From NCBI GenBank assembly GCA_029582165.1, contig CM055873.1, positions 41,352,795-41,416,794 of the forward strand: a stretch of 64,000 nt of DNA. Reading direction: 5' to 3'. Position 1 is the stretch's first letter. Each line of letters opens with the position of its first letter. The position numbers and the translations under genes are program-made. Of this stretch, positions 58,372 through 64,000 are shown piece after piece. A model generated the notes under the pieces. That model ran no database searches. It had not been told where the DNA came from and was given only the letters and a program-made list of their open reading frames with translations. The DNA is from Portulaca oleracea (Eukaryota > Streptophyta > Magnoliopsida > Caryophyllales > Portulacaceae).

Positions 58372-58599
58372 TGTTGGGAATGTCCCGACAATGTTCGATA
58401 TACACAGAGATTAAACCAAAGTAATATAGTAATTATATGTCTTGCTAGAGACCTCTATAATTAGTAATTAAATATGTTTAATTACAACTATATTATTTGG
58501 TCCTACTGGGTCACACAAGTCAGTGCCCAGGAACAATATATGTAACCTAAATGATATTGTATCAAGTTTAGAAAAGTTGGCGATTTACGGAGAAATCAG

Positions 58600-58735
58600 G
58601 CCAACACGGACCGAATTGGGCTCAACACGGACCGTGTTGACCCAACACGGTCCGTGTTGAGACACCACGGTCCGTGGTGTCCTTGGGCCGAATAATTGGA
58701 TTCTCTGGAGTCCAACACGGACCGTGTTGGGCCCA
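58600..58735. repeat. Palindrome array in the copia LTR
   Basis: CAACACGGACCGTGTTG, CAACACGGTCCGTGTTG and CACCACGGTCCGTGGTG follow one another, with another exact copy near 58712. The same palindrome occurs in the unrelated LARD LTRs, and once more in this element's leader near 60394. Confidence 0.95.
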
Positions 58736-59599
58736 GAAAATGCGCCGTCGTATTAATTCGGCCCTTTAGGGTTTTGAACCCTTTCCCTAGGTTTTCTAAA
58801 CACTATATAAAGGGGTCTCTGGGAGAGATTATTCTACACCAACTGCCTTCGACTCTTAGAGAGATACCAGGGTGATTTCCTGAGTTCCTCTCTCTTTTAG
58901 TTTGCAGTTCTAATTTCAGGAAACACTATCAGTTTCCTAAAACAATCTCACATACATCTTAGATTGAGATTCGTCTCGATCGGGTCGATCTAGCAATCGG
59001 GTTTCCGGAGAGCTGCGTGGACTTTTCAGTAGAGGGTTTCAGCATTGGAATCTGGAAGGTCAACCTCTTCTTCAGCGGGAATTAGCGATCAGGTATAATT
59101 ACTAAAGCCTCTGCAATTGTGTTGATTAATTGTTTATAACTGTTATAATATTCCGCCAATTAATCTAAAACCTAACAGTGGTATCAGAGCCACCAATTGC
59201 ATGCTAAAGTATTGTACTTGTATTCATAATTAATTTTGTCAATAGTTGAATTATATTATGAATATGCTAGAGTAGATTTATGCCTAAAATTTTGAATCTT
59301 TATGAAAGTTTTAATCTTTGATGTTCATGATAATAAATCTGAGATTTTATTGTAAAATTTCATGCTTTGTTATTATTTATTTCTTGTTGCCTTTAGTAAA
59401 TCAATTTTATGTTTGTTTAAGCGTTGAATATAGCATGAACTTGATTTACATTTTGAATGTTTTAGTAACAATCTTGTTTAATATTGTTAAACAGTAGGCA
59501 ATACATGAAATAGGTCAAAATTCGCAAAATAGGATTTTGTAGAATTAATTTTCTGATTTAGTTTATTTACGGGAAAACATGAAAAATTGAAATAAACTA

Positions 59600-60340
59600 C
59601 CAAACGAACTCAAAAATTTCTGAAATTTTTAGTGGAGGTGTCCAGAAGTGTTCTGGACGTTCCATAATTTTTGTAGATTTTTCCCAATTAAAATAAGATT
59701 TTAATTGAGTTTTCAGATCTGAAGTGAATTAAAATTTGTTTAATTCTCTGAATTTTATAAATTTGTAGAAATTTGTAAAACTTATGAAATTTTTACAGTA
59801 GGTTACTGGGTAACCATACTTTTAGGGAAAAATTTTCCGTTAATTTATCCGATCAAATTATATTTTTTAATTTAAATTTTCAGATCTCAGAGAAATAAAT
59901 TCGTTGCTTCTCTGAATTTTGTATATTTATAGAAATTTGCAAATTTTTTGAAAATTTTACAGTAGGTTATTGTGTAACCATTCTGTTATGGATAAAATTT
60001 TTGTGAATTTTTGAAATCGTTTACTAATTTTCCTTTAATTTTCAGATTAACAGAAAAGTACAATTGTTTACTTTTCTGAATTTTATTCTAATTTTCGAAA
60101 TTTGATAAAAATCTGAAATTTTTACAGTAGCATATTGGATGAACCTACTGTATGGGAAAATTATAAAATTTTATTTTTAAACTTATCGGACTATTATTAT
60201 TTATTTTCCTCTTAAACGGAGAATTAAAAGGTTTAATTCCCTAAATTTTTACAATCTTTTAGAAATTGTTAAAATTCTGGAAAATATTTCATATTGGGTT
60301 ATTAGATAATGCTGTGATATGAAATCTTTAAATTCGATAA
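59600..60340 (+). repeat. Tandem repeats of about 165 bp in the copia leader
   Basis: The anchor TTTTACAGTAGGTTA recurs at about 59802, 59956 and 60121 (as TTTACAGTAGCATA), and in altered form near 59628 and 60285. Each unit also holds TCTGAATTTT and AGAAATTTG. About four to five diverged units. Non-coding. Confidence 0.7.
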
Positions 60341-62689
60341 GTTACGATAGTTTTATTTAAGTTTTTCATTCACGAAATTAACCGAAACTGGGAAGCAACA
60401 CGGACCGTGTTGATCAACATGGACTGTGTTGTCAGCAGTTTTGGTGAATTCGTGTATTTTTAAGGTTTGTAATTAATTTTAGAAATTGATTATTAAATCC
60501 TATTACTACTAAATCAAATAATGGGCATAAAATCTATTATTTTGTAAAGTTTAGGAAACTTACAATATCTTTGAAAGATATAGTATCTTACAGACTCCTT
60601 GATTTTAGGAAAGTCAAGTATTTTGTATGTATAGGTATAAAAATCTAAATCTGTTTAGGTAACTAAGATAAAATTTGGATTTTGTTTATTATATTAATCA
60701 TGCAAGCCTTTTAGGAAATTTTATTTAGTATTTATTTGCTTATGTGTTATATTGCAATTATATATATGCCTTTATAATTTGTTATTTAAGCATGTGTTAT
60801 ATTTGATATAATTATTGCAATATTACATGTTTGCATGTGCTTCTAGTATGGCCATAGATAGTCGGTTTTACCGGTCTGCGTACCGGGTTGGGTGAAATAC
60901 GGTCTGCGTACCGTCGTTGAATTAATTTTAAAATTTAATTTTCAGTTAAGTTTATTTTTAATTCATGTAAGGCCTCAATTGTGAGGTACACTTTGTAAAT
61001 TTGTTGTAATTGGAGACAATAAGTTGAGTGGGAGCCCAACAGCAATGGAGGTGTCGATTCGAGTGGGAGCCCATCCAAGGAAGTTGCAAGACCCAAGAAG
61101 ATTTTTTTGAAGACTATCAAGGCTTAGTTAAATTAGTTGATTAAGTCTAGGTGGTCATACTAGGGATTTTATTTATGCTTTAATTTTGTTATTGCATGTT
61201 TTATTATGCCTTTTATGCTTTTCGAAAGAGTTCACCTAGAATTGCATGCTTAGGATAATAAAACCTACTCTCATAATTGAATTATTACTCAACCTATCGA
61301 AACACCACTTAGATGGATAAATAAAGAAAGCCAAAGCGAATTATGTGTCCATCATTAATAAGTAGGGTGGGAGCTAGGTCAATTCAAATTGGCTATCAAA
61401 ATAGTTTTGGGCTAAGAGCAGAGGAAGAGAAATATTGTATTCGATACAAATTTCTTGCCAAGAGTCATTTTTGAATGATCGATCATAAAGATGATCCACC
61501 AAAGATAACATGGGATCGAGTTTTGTTGGGCCAAAGTCCACTTGAGCCCATGGGTCTTGTGGGTCTTGGTTAAATTAAAACATTAAGTGAGAGTTAATAA
61601 AGTGTTTTGATTTGAAATTAAAATTAGTTTAATTTCTTTTGATGAATAATAACTAAAATGAACCAACTTGTCTCGTAGAATTATTTATGTCTTTTCACTC
61701 AAACATCCACCACTAATAAAATATTGTTTTCTCCTTGAGAAAGAGAAAAACAATTACACCAATTCCTTAATTGGCATCGCTATCACAAGATTGTCTTGGA
61801 GGCGAATTAAAAGAAACATGTCTTTGATATAATATTGAGCTAGGCATCAATATTAAGAGGTCAATCAAGCCAAATGAATACATGTAATGTCATAGTATTC
61901 ATACAACTTTAACTTCAAAATGTTTGAAGATTAGAGGAATGATTTCAATATTACCAACTCAAAAACAAGTTTATCGAACTAGTTAGAGTTGACAAATATG
62001 AAACCAATAACCAGATAGTCTCGGTTAAGGTAGATAAAGGCCAATTGATGGCACTCATGATCTGAAATAATTTGACTATTTTAAAACATGAGAAACCTCA
62101 GATCCCCTTTAGCCAAAAGATTGGCGACCAAAGATAGTCTTTTAGTCAAAGGAAAAATAAAGATTTAAGAAATCTATCAAAGACAAGAAGTCAAAGGAAA
62201 GGTAAGGACAAACAGTTGTACATACCCAACCAATGACAGCAATCGGTTAACAACCAGATCATGTATGACACTGGGTGCGTGAATAACTATAAGGAAGACT
62301 TGAGATATGATTTCAATTCTAGGCAAATGCGTATATGATACACACTACCCTTATTAAACCCACTTTGAGTATAAGATACCGGCTGTGAAACTCGCATTTA
62401 TGCAATTGTGCAGTATCTACAGCAAAGTAGATGTGCTTTGAAGGATGAGAGTCAGCCTACAAATAGGAACATACAATTAGTTGTAGTTCCTTATGAAGAG
62501 TTGGTTGTTTATGCATTTCCACAAGACTTATGAGAGAAATTTATAGGTGATTCTATGTTCTCATTATAAGTAGTTCTTACTCTCAATTAGAGAGAGAGAG
62601 GATCTCGGATAAACACACCCAACACATCGAAACCAAAAGGTTTAAAAGGAATATCTCATGTTCAAACATTAAACTTGTAACTATCTATT

Positions 62690-64000
62690 AAGTCATGCAA
62701 ATCAGAGCGCATTCAGAAGCGTCACAGTGATAAGACTTTGAAACATGTGATGTCTGCAAAGCACGATTGTACCTTTTACAAGAAGGGGTGAATGTGCCAA
62801 CAAACACTCATGCATATGGATGTATGTAGACCAATTGAGCACAAGTACAAGGGGTGAATTACTTCAAATCTTCAAGATGAATAAAATAACACATGGTGAT
62901 TCATGTCTATGAGATTCATCTGAAGCTGGAATGTTGAAATAGTTTGATGATTTCCAAAATGAAGTAGTCTTGGCGAAACAATGAGAGCACCTAGATAAGA
63001 TCGAAAGGATGCTAATGGTTGAGACAAGAGTTTGAACAAATGACTCAAATGAAACATAATTATGGCACTATAAGCTTAAGTCATATTAATCAGAAATGCA
63101 TTCAGAAACTGTATAGTGCAGGATTTTGGAAAACCTAAACTTTGAAAAGTTCAATGTTTATATAGCATGCCTGATGGGTAAGATGACTGAAATCACCTCT
63201 TATTGGAATTGGTGAACAAGCTAATTACTTATTAGGATGCATACATATTGATGTATGTGGGCCTATGAGCACTAGTGCTAGAAGAAGGTTTACTATACTA
63301 TTTCATCACTTTCAGTGACGATTTTTAGTAGATATGGGTATATCTACTTAATACGCCACAAGTCCAAATCCTTTGAAAATGTTCAAAGAATTTCAAAGTG
63401 AAGTACAAAACCAACCTGGCAAGAAAATCAAAACCCTTCAACAAGGTTGAGGAGGTAAGTATTTGAGCCATGATTTCACTGACCATTCCAGAGAATATGA
63501 AATTGTTTCATGACTCTCTCCTCTAAGAATACGAAATCTCAATGACGTATCTAAGAGCAGGAATCACACCTTATTAGATATGGTGTGATCAATGATGGTT
63601 AAGTCAACATTGCCGATTATCTTTTGGGGATACACGCAATTAACCATAGCTCTAATTACTGAATAAAGATTATCAGAAGCATTAGGAGAAGAGAGGTTCT
63701 TGAACCGTCTTCTGAAAGAAAGGGGTATCACTTCTACAAATTGTTGTAGAGGAAAGTGTTTGTGTCTCAAAATGCTTTCTTCTTAGAGAATATGTTATTC
63801 TCTAAAAGAAAGAGTGGGAGAGTTTTGAAATTACCGAAGTTCGAGAGATACAAAACACTATAATCATCACCTGAAACTCCGCTACTTGATCCTTGTTCAA
63901 ATTTTTTCCTATTGGTCGAGAAATTAAGAACAAGGTTGAGGCAGTTGAAGTTTCTCAAAACGTTGAGGAGAAGGTGTCATGAACATTACTCCAAGCAAGG
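62690..64000 (+). pseudogene. Copia pre-integrase and integrase, heavily decayed
   Basis: Plus-strand frames broken by many stops give CLMGKMTEITSYW (compare the pre-integrase CLLGKMT box), then DVCGPMSTSARRRFTILF, FKEFQSEVQNQPGKKIKTL, GGKYLSHDFTDH, NHTLLDMV and FWGYTQLT, in the order of a copia integrase core. A second, more decayed match to the same start (HMDVCRPI, then KYKG) lies about 470 bp upstream near 62810-62860, so part of this region is duplicated. It cannot produce a protein. Confidence 0.7.

Larger units (their letters stand above)
58372..64000 (+). mobile_element. Ty1/copia retrotransposon, 5' part, running off the window
   Basis: The LTR spans 58372-59177 (TGTTGGGAATGTCCC to AACCTAACA). 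One base later TGGTATCAGAGCCACC (59179-59194) is an exact initiator-tRNA-Met primer-binding site. A TATA-like CTATATAAAGG lies near 58803. A long non-coding leader of about 2.4 kb follows, then decayed gag-pol text. Integrase motifs at 63060-63640 show the copia family and plus orientation. The right LTR is outside the window. A well-kept LTR and PBS beside a ruined coding region suggest a non-autonomous lineage or an old copy. Confidence 0.82.

Overview
The window looks like nuclear DNA of a flowering plant, most likely a eudicot. It is AT-rich, mixes non-LTR (LINE) and LTR retrotransposons with hAT, Mutator-like, Stowaway, Harbinger, CACTA and Helitron-type elements, and carries two plant-specific gene families: one CC-NBS-LRR disease-resistance gene and a dispersed cluster of small secreted cysteine-rich (defensin-like, DEFL/LCR-type) genes. 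No bacterial-type operons, rRNA, tRNA genes or CRISPR arrays were seen. The species cannot be named from the sequence.

Layout: 1-530 is the RNase H tail of a LINE. 1025-4399 is an uninterrupted 1124-codon CC-NBS-LRR gene. 7411-14386 is a full-length but degenerate LINE (minus strand) with a 16-bp target-site duplication. 15992-16515 holds a Helitron-like end and an AT repeat. 16871-18074 is DEFL locus 1 (two cysteine domains, frameshifted), with a second LINE (18087 to at least 22283, minus) landing 12 bp after its stop. 22300-31000 is a graveyard of MITEs, LTR remnants, a TRIM and a Ty3/gypsy gag fragment. About 31005-34783 and 45130-48366 are two diverged copies of one segment, carrying DEFL locus 2 (intact, 32266-32684) and DEFL locus 3 (broken, 46449-46880). 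Between them lies a dead Ty1/copia element (34784-45120, minus) whose integrase is split by a 4.65-kb hAT element (37420-42072). 49262-54763 is a non-coding LTR element (LARD-like) with a perfect TATCA duplication. 55094-56778 is a Mutator-type non-autonomous element containing a Helitron. 56878-57737 is DEFL locus 4 (intact, minus). 58372 to the right edge is a Ty1/copia element (plus) with an intact LTR and primer-binding site but a decayed coding region.

The only genes that look functional are the NBS-LRR gene and DEFL loci 2 and 4. All three probably serve defence or secreted-peptide signalling, but nothing shows that they work together. I found no new enzymatic system. The most unusual signals are a 17-bp palindrome repeated in the LTRs of two unrelated retroelements, a perfect 74-bp palindrome, the non-coding LARD, and the step-by-step decay of the DEFL cluster, which can be read from paralogous empty sites.
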